A stretch of DNA of 64,000 nucleotides, taken from assembly GCA_019235995.1 (NCBI GenBank), contig JAFAJV010000032.1, forward strand, positions 31,298 to 95,297, given 5' to 3'. Below the pieces are notes generated by a model. The model was given only the letters and a program-made list of their open reading frames with translations, searched no databases and had not been told where the DNA came from. Numbering within the stretch: position 1 is the stretch's first letter; each line of letters opens with the position of its first letter. Of this stretch, positions 45,325-52,659 are shown one piece after another. Made by a program: the position numbers and the translations under genes. The stretch comes from Vulcanimicrobiota bacterium (GTDB taxonomy: Bacteria; Vulcanimicrobiota; Vulcanimicrobiia; Vulcanimicrobiales; Vulcanimicrobiaceae).

Positions 45325-46252
45325 GTTCCAACAATACTTCGCGGTCGAGATAGCGGATGTGCCCGTGCTCGCGACGCAGCGCATTGCGCGATTCCAGCTC
45401 CGCGATGGCACGCGCGGCGACTTCCTTGACGGTGCCGCCGGCAGCCGCGATCTGCGACTGCGTGGTCGTGGAGAGCGACGCGGAAGCAGGCACCAAACCG
45501 CGCTCGGGCATCGCGTACGGGAGCAGCACGCGCGCGATGCGGCCCAGGATCGGGAGCGAGCCCTGAATGCTGAGCGCGTCGGCCAGGATGCGGACGCGCT
45601 GCGCCATGACGATCCCGAGCGCATTCGTCAGCTCCGGATAGCGCGCCGCGACGCGAGAGACGACGTCCCAGGGGACCTTGAACACGCGCGCCGTCTTGGA
45701 GAAGACCGCGATGCGCGCCATCTTGAAGCCGCGATCGAAGTACTCCGCGACACCGAAGAGCTCGTAGGGAAAGATCTCGTAGAGTATTCGCTCGCGCTCG
45801 CGACCTCCGCCGTTCGCGCGTGCCACGATTCCCTCGGTCACCATGCCGATGAACGGCCAATCGACGTTTTCCGCAACGAGAGTCTGGCCACGGCGACCCG
45901 TCTGCCATACCGCGGCCGCCGCGAGCTCTTCGCGCACGCCGACGTCGAGTGCCGCAAATGCCGGGCAACGCCCGAGATGCTGTGCCGATGACGTACGCTC
46001 GCTGCCCTCGCCGGGCCGATGCGTCAGGCGTAGCTGCCAGACTCGGCTCGCAACGCGCCGCGTCTCGATGACGAATCGGTCCGGCCGGTCCTGCGTGACG
46101 CGCGACGAGAGCGCCCGTGGTTCTTGCTCGGTAATGAGGGTAAGGGAAGCCCCGGATGGGAGACGGTCGAGGGCTTTGCGAACGAGATCAGGACGCTCCC
46201 ACACGGGAAGGCCGCGCAGGTCGATTTCGGCAGGTTGTACCACGCCGGTCAC
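45305..46252 (-). CDS. DUF2249-Crp/Fnr fusion regulator
   Basis: A 315-residue protein with three parts. Residues 8-78 match DUF2249 (EIDLRGLPVWERPDLVRKALDRLPSGASLTLITEQEPRAL ... VWQLRLTHRP), a small domain found in redox and NO-related proteins. Residues 92-210 form a cyclic-nucleotide-binding-type domain (CPAFAALDVGVREELAAAAV ... ILYEIFPYELFGVAEYFD). The C-terminal third is a Crp-type winged helix (TTTQSQIAAAGGTVKEVAARAIAELESRNALRREHGHIRYLDREVLLELI). It may sense redox state or NO. It is divergent from a secreted protein gene. Confidence 0.85.
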   Translation of the reverse strand: MTGVVQPAEIDLRGLPVWERPDLVRKALDRLPSGASLTLITEQEPRALSSRVTQDRPDRFVIETRRVASRVWQLRLTHRPGEGSERTSSAQHLGRCPAFAALDVGVREELAAAAVWQTGRRGQTLVAENVDWPFIGMVTEGIVARANGGGRERERILYEIFPYELFGVAEYFDRGFKMARIAVFSKTARVFKVPWDVVSRVAARYPELTNALGIVMAQRVRILADALSIQGSLPILGRIARVLLPYAMPERGLVPASASLSTTTQSQIAAAGGTVKEVAARAIAELESRNALRREHGHIRYLDREVLLELIQDVS

Positions 46253-46309
46253 GTTCTCGCCAGGCCAAGCGCTCTACTCCCTTAGAAAGGTCAATCGAGA
46301 GGAGTCAGC

Positions 46310-46831
46310 ATGGTAAAGTCTCTGGTTTCGCGCTTCGTGAGCAGTACTGCGCTCGTATGCCTTGCAGCGGCGGCGCTGACGAGCACGGCATCCGCCCAGA
46401 CCGCGACGACGGAGATGCATTTCACCACGACGATAACCCAGGTCTACGGATCGCAGTATCCGATCACCGGAAAGCTCGACCTTCAGATCTTCCCGGCCGG
46501 GAACTTGCGCGGCTACTACCACACGTCGTACTACAAGCTCTACATTCCCGTGGTTGGCGGGCGCGACGGCAACTACGTCTGGTTCGACATCGGCCCCTCG
46601 ACGGTCGATCTGGGGCTGGGCGCGGGTCCTGACGGCAAGCTGCACGTCGTCGGAACGCTGGGCACGGACGGCTCCTTCCGAGGTCAGGTCTATCCCGAAA
46701 CTGCTGCTGTCCTCTCCGGCCCTTCGATGCAAGCTCAAATCCCCAACCCGAGTCCGACGTCCAACCAGCAATATATCTTCGCGGCGACGCCGACGAACGA
46801 GCCGACGCCGACGGTCAGCGGTCCGCCGTAG
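46310..46831 (+). CDS. Exported hypothetical protein
   Basis: A 173-residue product with a clear signal peptide (SRFVSSTALVCLAAAALTSTASA, cleaved before QTATT) and a strong ribosome binding site (GAGGAG) seven bases before the ATG. The mature part is beta-rich with several Tyr/Gly (GNLRGYYHTSYYKLYIP, VWFDIGPSTVDLGLGAGPDGKLHVVGTL) and a low-complexity Pro/Thr C-terminus. I do not recognise a family. It is divergent from the DUF2249-Crp gene, a plausible regulator. Confidence 0.8.
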   Translation: MVKSLVSRFVSSTALVCLAAAALTSTASAQTATTEMHFTTTITQVYGSQYPITGKLDLQIFPAGNLRGYYHTSYYKLYIPVVGGRDGNYVWFDIGPSTVDLGLGAGPDGKLHVVGTLGTDGSFRGQVYPETAAVLSGPSMQAQIPNPSPTSNQQYIFAATPTNEPTPTVSGPP

Positions 46832-47360
46832 GCGGCCCGGCCGCCTCGCTCTTGACGGCCTTCCAGACGCGCTGCGGCGCCGGCGGAAGGCCGTCCATGT
46901 GTTTGAGAAAGAGCGCGAGCTGCCAGATCTGCTCGTCGCGCAGCGTTTTCCCGAACGCCGGCATTCCGGTGAAGCGGATGCCGTGATCGACCTTCCAATA
47001 GGTCACGCCCTCGGGATCGTCTTCGACGCCGTCCTTAGCCAGCTGCGGCGGATGCTGATAGAGCCCGCGTGCAATCCGTGACGGATTGCCGTCCGAGGCG
47101 CCGTGGCAGACGGCGCAGGTTGCGGCGTAGAGCCGGATTCCCGCGATCAGGTTGGCGTCGTTGAGCGCGATCGGCGGCGCGGTCGTGGGCGCTTCGCGCG
47201 CGAGCGTCGCCTGCAGCGACGTCTTCGCCGCCCAGCGTTCCAGCTTCGATGGCTTCCCGTCGGCGTTGGCCGGCATCATGCCCGCCCTGACTCCGATATA
47301 TAGGACGAGCCCGATGACGACGAGCGTCGCGGTTACGCCCAAAATGACTCCACGCATCAT
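46815..47360 (-). CDS. Membrane-anchored c-type cytochrome
   Basis: A 181-residue protein with an N-terminal membrane helix (GVILGVTATLVVIGLVLYIGV) and a cytochrome c domain: IRLYAATCAVCHGASDG holds the CxxCH haem site, and the axial Met is probably in RFTGMPAFGKTLRDEQIWQLALFLKHM. It should carry electrons on the periplasmic face. AGGA lies eight bases before the ATG. Its 3' end overlaps the convergent secreted protein by 17 bp. Confidence 0.9.
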   Translation of the reverse strand: MMRGVILGVTATLVVIGLVLYIGVRAGMMPANADGKPSKLERWAAKTSLQATLAREAPTTAPPIALNDANLIAGIRLYAATCAVCHGASDGNPSRIARGLYQHPPQLAKDGVEDDPEGVTYWKVDHGIRFTGMPAFGKTLRDEQIWQLALFLKHMDGLPPAPQRVWKAVKSEAAGPPTADR

Positions 47361-47444
47361 GAGCCACGTCCTTTCGACGCCGATCCCCGCGTAACCGGCG
47401 GAGCCCCTGCAACCAATCCCACGCGGCGCGGGGTAGAGGCCGAC

Positions 47445-47852
47445 ATGAGCGTCAAGGTTTACGGCATCAATCACATCGCCATCGAGGTGCACGACGTCGC
47501 GAAGGCGGTCGCGTTCTATCAGGACGTCTTCGGCCTAGAAAAACTCGATGAAGGAGAGGGCGATGCGTTCTTCAAGGTCGGCGAGCATCAATTCCTCGCC
47601 ATGTTCGAGGGAGGCGACGGACGCCCGAATCGCACGCGCCACTTCGGCTTGATCGTTCGCGACGATGCTCAGCTGGCGGAAGTGCGCGAGAAGCTGACGA
47701 CCAAATACGGCATCAAGCTGATACCGCCGTTTCGCTGCGACTTCATCGACCCGTTCGGGAATCGCGTCCAGGTGGTGGATTTGCACGACGAGTCGCTGAT
47801 CTGGCTGCTACCGTACCAAGAGATCCAGCAGACGGGCATCGTCTTCAAGTAG
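47445..47852 (+). CDS. Glyoxalase/bleomycin-resistance (VOC) family protein
   Basis: The 135-residue product is a single VOC domain: INHIAIEVHDVAKAVAFYQDVFGLEKL, HFGLIVRDDAQLAEVREKL and DFIDPFGNRVQVVDLHDESL. The metal ligands His, Glu/His and the late Glu-equivalent (here Gln in RVQVVD) are partly conserved; the change from Glu to Gln may weaken metal binding. VOC members act in methylglyoxal detoxification, dioxygenation or antibiotic binding; the substrate here is unknown. Confidence 0.85.
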   Translation: MSVKVYGINHIAIEVHDVAKAVAFYQDVFGLEKLDEGEGDAFFKVGEHQFLAMFEGGDGRPNRTRHFGLIVRDDAQLAEVREKLTTKYGIKLIPPFRCDFIDPFGNRVQVVDLHDESLIWLLPYQEIQQTGIVFK

Positions 47853-49050
47853 CGAGGTGCTCGGGACGGAACCCGAGCCCTACGAGGCGTCCCGGTATGC
47901 GCGGCAGGAACGGGAACCAACGCATGAGCGCGGGCAGCCGGCGCAGCATCGGCGCGCGCCCGCGCGCGAGCACGTTGCCGATGATCCGCCGCTGGATGAA
48001 GAGCTGGAGCGCCTGCGTGAGCCGAGCCGGCCTTTCGCGGCGGCGCTGCACGGCTCGCAGGTCGTCCACGGTGAGGTCGCCGCGAACGAGCCTGGCGGCG
48101 AGCATGTTCGCCGCGGCGACGGCGTCCTGAATTGCGAGATTGATGCCGACGCCGCCGATCGGCGACATGGCGTGGGCCGCGTCGCCGATGCACAGGAACC
48201 CCGGCCTATACCAATCGCGCAGGCGATTTACGCGCACCGTGAGCAGCTTGACGTCGTCCCAGCTGCCGATCTCTTCCACGCGATCGCTCAGGAAGGGAAC
48301 GATCGCGCTTACGTGCCGGCGAAACGCCACGATCCCGGCGCCCTGCAGCTCAGCCAGCGAGCCCTTCGGAATGACGTAGGCGCACTGCCAATATGCGCCG
48401 CGGTCGATCAGCGCCATGATGCGGCCGTCGCGGATGTATCCGAAGGTTTCGTGTGGATCGTCGGCACGTTTGGTCAGTCGCAGCCACAGCACGTCCATCG
48501 GCGCGCCGAGCTCGACCGGATCGAGCCCTGCGCGCTCCCGCAACACGGATTCTCGTCCGTCGGCCGCAATCGTTAGCCGCGCCCGCACCTCGAGCTCGCC
48601 GTCGGGCGACTGCGCGCGCACTCCGGCGATCTGCGCGTCTTGTACAACGAGCTCCTCGGCGCGCGCCCGCATGCGCAGGTCGAAGGCCGGATAGCGCCGC
48701 GCCTGCTCCGCCAAGAAGTCGAGGAAGTCCCACTGTGGCATGAACGCCACGAATTTGCAGCGCGTCGGAAGATGCGTGAAGTCGGCGACCGTGACGAGCG
48801 TGTCGCCGAGGTTCCCCGCCAGCGTCGTGACCTCTTGGTGCGGGCGCTGCAGAAACGACTCGAGGAGACCCAGCTCGGCCATGATCTCGAGCGTCGACGG
48901 ATGGATCGTGTCGCCGCGAAAGTCCCGCAGAAAGTCCCCGTGCTTCTCCAGCAAAACGGTCGAAACTCCGGCGCGTGCCATCAACAGGCCGGCCATCATG
49001 CCGGCCGGCCCGCCTCCCACGATGCAGCAGTCCGCTTCGACGCGGTTCAT
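47845..49050 (-). CDS. FAD-dependent monooxygenase (UbiH/PHBH family)
   Basis: A 401-residue flavoprotein with the N-terminal dinucleotide motif (CCIVGGGPAGMMAGLLMARAG), the RGDTIHPSTLEIMAELGLL segment, the internal ARLTIAADGRESVLRERAG (DG motif) and the ribityl-binding FLCIGDAAHAMSPIGGVGINLAIQDAVAAANMLA. These are the motifs of aromatic-ring or ubiquinone-type hydroxylases. It overlaps the SRPBCC-like gene by four bases; the pair may act on the same lipid-like or aromatic substrate. Confidence 0.9.
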   Translation of the reverse strand: MNRVEADCCIVGGGPAGMMAGLLMARAGVSTVLLEKHGDFLRDFRGDTIHPSTLEIMAELGLLESFLQRPHQEVTTLAGNLGDTLVTVADFTHLPTRCKFVAFMPQWDFLDFLAEQARRYPAFDLRMRARAEELVVQDAQIAGVRAQSPDGELEVRARLTIAADGRESVLRERAGLDPVELGAPMDVLWLRLTKRADDPHETFGYIRDGRIMALIDRGAYWQCAYVIPKGSLAELQGAGIVAFRRHVSAIVPFLSDRVEEIGSWDDVKLLTVRVNRLRDWYRPGFLCIGDAAHAMSPIGGVGINLAIQDAVAAANMLAARLVRGDLTVDDLRAVQRRRERPARLTQALQLFIQRRIIGNVLARGRAPMLRRLPALMRWFPFLPRIPGRLVGLGFRPEHLAT

Positions 49051-49553
49051 CGAAGATTTGACGTGTAGAAGCGATAGCGCGCGAACTCCGCCTCGCGTTT
49101 GTCGACGCGCGCCTGCGTTGCCGCGGCGATCTCATCCACGAAGTTCTCCAGCGAGCGCTGTGCGAGGCCCGGCGTGAGCGTCCTGTCGAGGAACTTTCCG
49201 AAGATCTGCATCGGAATGTCGTAACCGCCTCGCAACACGAGCTTGGATTCGCCGAGTCCGGCGGCTTCGATGCCGAAGGTGCCCTTGAACGTCGGGAACG
49301 CCGCGGACAGGTTCATCGAGTTGAAGGTGACGTCGAACGAGCACGCGTCGGCGGCGCGCTTCGTGACCTGTAGACGAATCGGAACCGCGACGTAACCGAC
49401 GTCGGGCAGGCGCAGCTCTCCGAAACTAATGTGCAGCGCGAAGCCGCGCCACGGACCCTCCTGGTTCGCGATCGCCTCCAGCAGTTCTCCCAGCGCCTGC
49501 GCCCCGGGATCCGCGGGAACCCGCAGCGCGCGCTCGAGCCGTACGTCGGGCAC
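49047..49553 (-). CDS. SRPBCC-like hypothetical protein
   Basis: The 168-residue product resembles a small hydrophobic-ligand-binding fold: VPADPGAQALGELLEAIANQEG, SFGELRLPDVGYVAVPIRLQV, LVLRGGYDIPMQIFGKFLDRTLTPGLAQRSLENFVDEIAAAT. The last part closely resembles the protein at 54,497-54,985 (LTLQGTYTPPLGIAGKAFDL), so the two are likely paralogues. It is coupled to the FAD monooxygenase gene. The function is unknown. Confidence 0.7.
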   Translation of the reverse strand: MPDVRLERALRVPADPGAQALGELLEAIANQEGPWRGFALHISFGELRLPDVGYVAVPIRLQVTKRAADACSFDVTFNSMNLSAAFPTFKGTFGIEAAGLGESKLVLRGGYDIPMQIFGKFLDRTLTPGLAQRSLENFVDEIAAATQARVDKREAEFARYRFYTSNLR

Positions 49554-49700
49554 AATGGACCATTATTCCGAAAAGTCCAGGCAAGCCCCGCAGAAGGGGC
49601 TACGCGTCGGGCCTAGCTATTGTGAATAAGCTTCATTCTACTCCCCGACGAGCCTGTCGAGCAAAGCCGAAGCGGGAAACAGGTGCGCCTAGCGACAATC

Positions 49701-49714
49701 TTAGGCATACCTAA
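49701..49714. promoter_or_regulatory. DtxR-type palindrome before the oxidase-ZIP gene
   Basis: TTAGG-CATA-CCTAA is a perfect inverted repeat ending two bases before the ATG of the oxidase-ZIP gene. The half-site TTAGG is that of DtxR/IdeR-type metal-dependent repressors, although their classical 19-bp boxes have wider spacing. Bound protein would block transcription or translation start. No regulator of this family is in the window. Confidence 0.5.
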
Positions 49715-49716
49715 CA

Positions 49717-51585
49717 ATGGACCGTGTCTTGGATCGGGGCTGGCGCGCCCTGCTTGCCTTCGCGCTGCTCGTCGGAGCGCCGGCCGTCGCGTTAGCCGAT
49801 GCGGACCAGGCCGCCACCGCGAGTTCCACGTCGCTCGGATTGCAGCCATTGCGCGGTGCGATTCCACTCGCGACTCCCGCGCCGGGGGAATCGTCGGTCT
49901 TCCAGCGCCCCGATGGCGCCTATCAGGCGATCCCCGCGAAGCAGGGGCGCGTCAAGACGTTCCACATCGTCGAGCGCGCCGCGCCGTGGACGCTCAAACC
50001 CGGCCTCACCGTGATGGCGAACACCTATAACGGCGTCGTTCCCGGGCCCGCGCTCGTCGTGCGACAGGGCGAAACGCTCGTGCTCGATTACACGAACGAC
50101 GGCACGACGCCGGACTCCATCCACCTCCACGGCGTGCACGACATCCCGGTGACGATGGACGGCGTCGGCGGCATCTCGCAGGCGCTCGTGCCGCCCGGCG
50201 GCCACTTCGTCTATCGCTTCGTCGCCGATCAGCCGGGAACGTTCATCTATCACACGCACGACGACGAGGCGATGCTGGATTCCGGCCTCTACGGAGCGAT
50301 CGTCGTCGAGCCGTCCACGCCGCGCGCGGTCGAACGCGCCGTCGCGCACGACTTCCTGGAGATGATCTCCTCGTGGCAGATCCAGAGCGCTGCTGAGAAC
50401 CACTTCACGCTCAACGGCAAGGAATATCCAAGCACGCGCGAGCTCAACGTTCGCGCGGGCGAGCGCTTCCGGATCCGCTGGATCAACATATCGGGCGAAG
50501 AGTTCCACACCATGCACACGCACGGCCACTATCAGCAGGTCGTCGCCCGCGACGCCGCACCGGTAAACTATGCCGACGTCCAGGATACCGTCCTCGTCGC
50601 GCCCGGCCAGCGCGTCGACGTGGTGGTTGATGCAAATGCGAAGCCCGGCACCTGGCTCATTCACTGCCACGTAATGGACCACATCGAGGATTCCAGCGGC
50701 ATGCCGGCCGGCCTCATCACCGCGATCCACTACGTCGGCACCCCTAACACTCTCACGGCGATGTACCGGGCGATGATGCCCGCGGCCGGCCCGACGACGC
50801 GTGGCTTGAGCTTCGCCATGACCGTGCTGCTCGGCGCGATCGCGGGCTTCACGATCTTCCTCGGCCTGCCGGTCGCGCGCGCCCGGCGGCTCTCGCCGCA
50901 AACGATCGCGCTCCTCAACGCGCTGGCGATCGGCATCCTTCTCTACCTCGTCGTCGAGATCGCGCAGAACGCCATTGCGCCGATCTCGCAGGGCCTCAAC
51001 GCGTGGCACGCGTCGTCCGGCGCCTTCCCGGCCGGTCTCATCGTCGTGTTCGTCGCCGGCCTGCTCATCGGTTTGGTCGGGCTCGGCAGCGCCGCGACCC
51101 ATTTCACGCGCCAGGCGGCGATGCACGCCGAAAATCCCATCGTGCTCGCCGCGATCATCGCAATCGGAATCGGCGCGCACAATTTCGGCGAGGGGCTGGC
51201 CATCGGCGCATCCGCCGCGGCCGGGGCGACCGCGGTGGCGCTTGCGCTCATCGTCGGATTCGGCCTGCACAACGCGACGGAAGGCTTCGGCGTCGCGGCG
51301 CCGCTGGTCGGGCGCGTGGTCCCGTCGTGGGCGCAGATCGGCCTCGCAGGCCTGATCGCCGGCGGCCCGACCTTCGTCGGAACGATCATCGGCTACAGCT
51401 TCTACTCGCCGACGCTCTCCGTGCTGTTCTTGGCGATCGCGGTCGGCGCGCTGGTGTTCGTGATCGGGGAGCTGTGGAGCGTCCTGCGGCGCACGGGTCT
51501 TACGGCATCCGTCACCGTAACCATGTGCGCCGGCTTTTTGATCGCGCTCGCCACGGAGCTCTTTCTCGATATGAACGGAGGGTAG
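49717..51585 (+). CDS. Multicopper oxidase fused to a ZIP metal transporter
   Basis: A 622-residue membrane protein. A signal peptide (residues 1-27) precedes a two-domain multicopper oxidase with all four His-x-His motifs: HLHG (136-139), HTH (179-181), HTHG (267-270) and HCHVMDH (316-322, with type-1 Cys317). From about 364 it continues into about eight membrane helices with ZIP signatures: GIGAHNFGEGLAIG (His488, Asn489, Glu492) and GFGLHNATEGFGVAAPL (His518, Asn519, Glu522), the metal-binding residues of ZIP helices IV and V. The oxidase should lie in the periplasm and the channel in the inner membrane. It could oxidise Fe(II), Cu(I) or Mn(II) and move a divalent metal. Both halves look intact. 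Confidence 0.92.
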   Translation: MDRVLDRGWRALLAFALLVGAPAVALADADQAATASSTSLGLQPLRGAIPLATPAPGESSVFQRPDGAYQAIPAKQGRVKTFHIVERAAPWTLKPGLTVMANTYNGVVPGPALVVRQGETLVLDYTNDGTTPDSIHLHGVHDIPVTMDGVGGISQALVPPGGHFVYRFVADQPGTFIYHTHDDEAMLDSGLYGAIVVEPSTPRAVERAVAHDFLEMISSWQIQSAAENHFTLNGKEYPSTRELNVRAGERFRIRWINISGEEFHTMHTHGHYQQVVARDAAPVNYADVQDTVLVAPGQRVDVVVDANAKPGTWLIHCHVMDHIEDSSGMPAGLITAIHYVGTPNTLTAMYRAMMPAAGPTTRGLSFAMTVLLGAIAGFTIFLGLPVARARRLSPQTIALLNALAIGILLYLVVEIAQNAIAPISQGLNAWHASSGAFPAGLIVVFVAGLLIGLVGLGSAATHFTRQAAMHAENPIVLAAIIAIGIGAHNFGEGLAIGASAAAGATAVALALIVGFGLHNATEGFGVAAPLVGRVVPSWAQIGLAGLIAGGPTFVGTIIGYSFYSPTLSVLFLAIAVGALVFVIGELWSVLRRTGLTASVTVTMCAGFLIALATELFLDMNGG

Positions 51586-51592
51586 CGCGGGC

Positions 51593-51892
51593 ATGACTTT
51601 CGCGGAGTTTTATCCCGAGTATCTCGCGGCGCATCGGGACCGCCGCACGAAAGTGGTGCACACGGCCGGGCTGCTCGGCGGCCTCGCCGTCGGCCTGATC
51701 GGCGTCGCCCTTCGGCGCCCCGCGCTCATACTCGGCGGTCTCGCGCTCGGCTATCTGCCGGCGTTTGCGTCGCATTGGGTGTTCGAGAAGAATCAGCCCA
51801 AGACGCTCGAGCATCCGGTTCTGTCGTTCTGCGGCGACTTCGTGATGGTCTATGAGTTTTTGACAGGTAAGTTCCGGCACGTCGGCGACTAG
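51593..51892 (+). CDS. Mpo1-like (DUF962) membrane protein
   Basis: A 99-residue protein with the DUF962/Mpo1 pattern: FAEFYPEYLAAHRDRRTKVVHTAGLLGG, LALGYLPAFASHWVFEKNQPKTLEHPVLSFCGDFVMVYEFLTG. The two conserved His positions (VVHTAG and ASHWVFEKN) are present. Yeast Mpo1 is an Fe(II)-dependent dioxygenase acting on 2-hydroxy fatty acids, so iron dependence here is plausible. It begins eight bases after the oxidase-ZIP gene and probably shares its transcript. Confidence 0.88.
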   Translation: MTFAEFYPEYLAAHRDRRTKVVHTAGLLGGLAVGLIGVALRRPALILGGLALGYLPAFASHWVFEKNQPKTLEHPVLSFCGDFVMVYEFLTGKFRHVGD

Positions 51893-51902
51893 GTCGTCGC
51901 AA

Positions 51903-52649
51903 GTGTTCGCGGTACTACCGGCCTTCCTGGCGGCCGTTACGCTCGCCCCGGACGCAGCTGTGAGCTGGCATGGCGTCACGCTCGGTGCGCCGGCGTTGGC
52001 GTTGCGCGCGCAGATCGGTGACCCGCTGCGCGTCGTGCCCGTCAACGGCAGTCGCGTCGCGCGCTACTGGCTGCCCGGTGCGAACTCGACGTATCTGCTC
52101 GTCATCGAATACAACGGCTACGTCTCCGCCTTCGAGGCATTCACGGACGCCGCGCCGACCGCCGTCCTCGACAACGTCGCGCCCGATCCCTCAGGCGTGC
52201 GTCTCGGCGACACGCTCGAAAGCGTGAAGTCCGCCCATCCGGACTATAACGCTGCGGTCGACGCGGAGGGCCGGCCGACGCTCGTCGCGCGCTTTTCGGA
52301 TGCCGTCGACGTCATCTACGTCTTTCAAAACGGCCGGCTGCGCTGCTTTCAATGGACGACGCGGGTACACGGCGCGCCGCCCGCGCTCCCGCAACTGACG
52401 GCGCCGACCGGCGATTCGCTCTTCGCAGCAGTCCTGGACAAGCAAAGCAATGAAGGCGACGGCGTCGCGTGGGAGTATCGGTATCTCGCGTTTCATCCGT
52501 GTTCCGGCGACACGCGCTGGCAGATCAAGGATCAGTCGCTGATGCACGCGGGCGGCCGCGCGTACGATCGCATTGCGGTCGTTTGCCCCCCGACGAACGC
52601 CGAGCGCGACTTTTACTTCGACATCACCAGCTATTTCGGGAAGCCGTAG
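51903..52649 (+). CDS. Exported hypothetical protein
   Basis: A 248-residue product starting at a GTG (51903), 10 bases after the Mpo1-like gene. A short N-terminal hydrophobic stretch (FAVLPAFLAAVTLAPDAAVS) suggests export. The body has two copies of a pattern seen in stress or tissue-type proteins: VTLGAPALALRAQIGDP and VRLGDTLESVKSAHPDY, each followed by strands. Two cysteines (RCFQW, HPCSGD) and a third near the end may form disulphides. I do not recognise the family. Confidence 0.75.
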   Translation: MFAVLPAFLAAVTLAPDAAVSWHGVTLGAPALALRAQIGDPLRVVPVNGSRVARYWLPGANSTYLLVIEYNGYVSAFEAFTDAAPTAVLDNVAPDPSGVRLGDTLESVKSAHPDYNAAVDAEGRPTLVARFSDAVDVIYVFQNGRLRCFQWTTRVHGAPPALPQLTAPTGDSLFAAVLDKQSNEGDGVAWEYRYLAFHPCSGDTRWQIKDQSLMHAGGRAYDRIAVVCPPTNAERDFYFDITSYFGKP

Positions 52650-52659
52650 CCACCGCCAC

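Noticed and set aside
49645..49680. A second copy of the CACCCTGAGCCTGTC palindrome before the oxidase-ZIP gene
   Set aside because: It shares only GAGCCTGTCGA and a loose flank with the element in moaC; not enough to call a copy.
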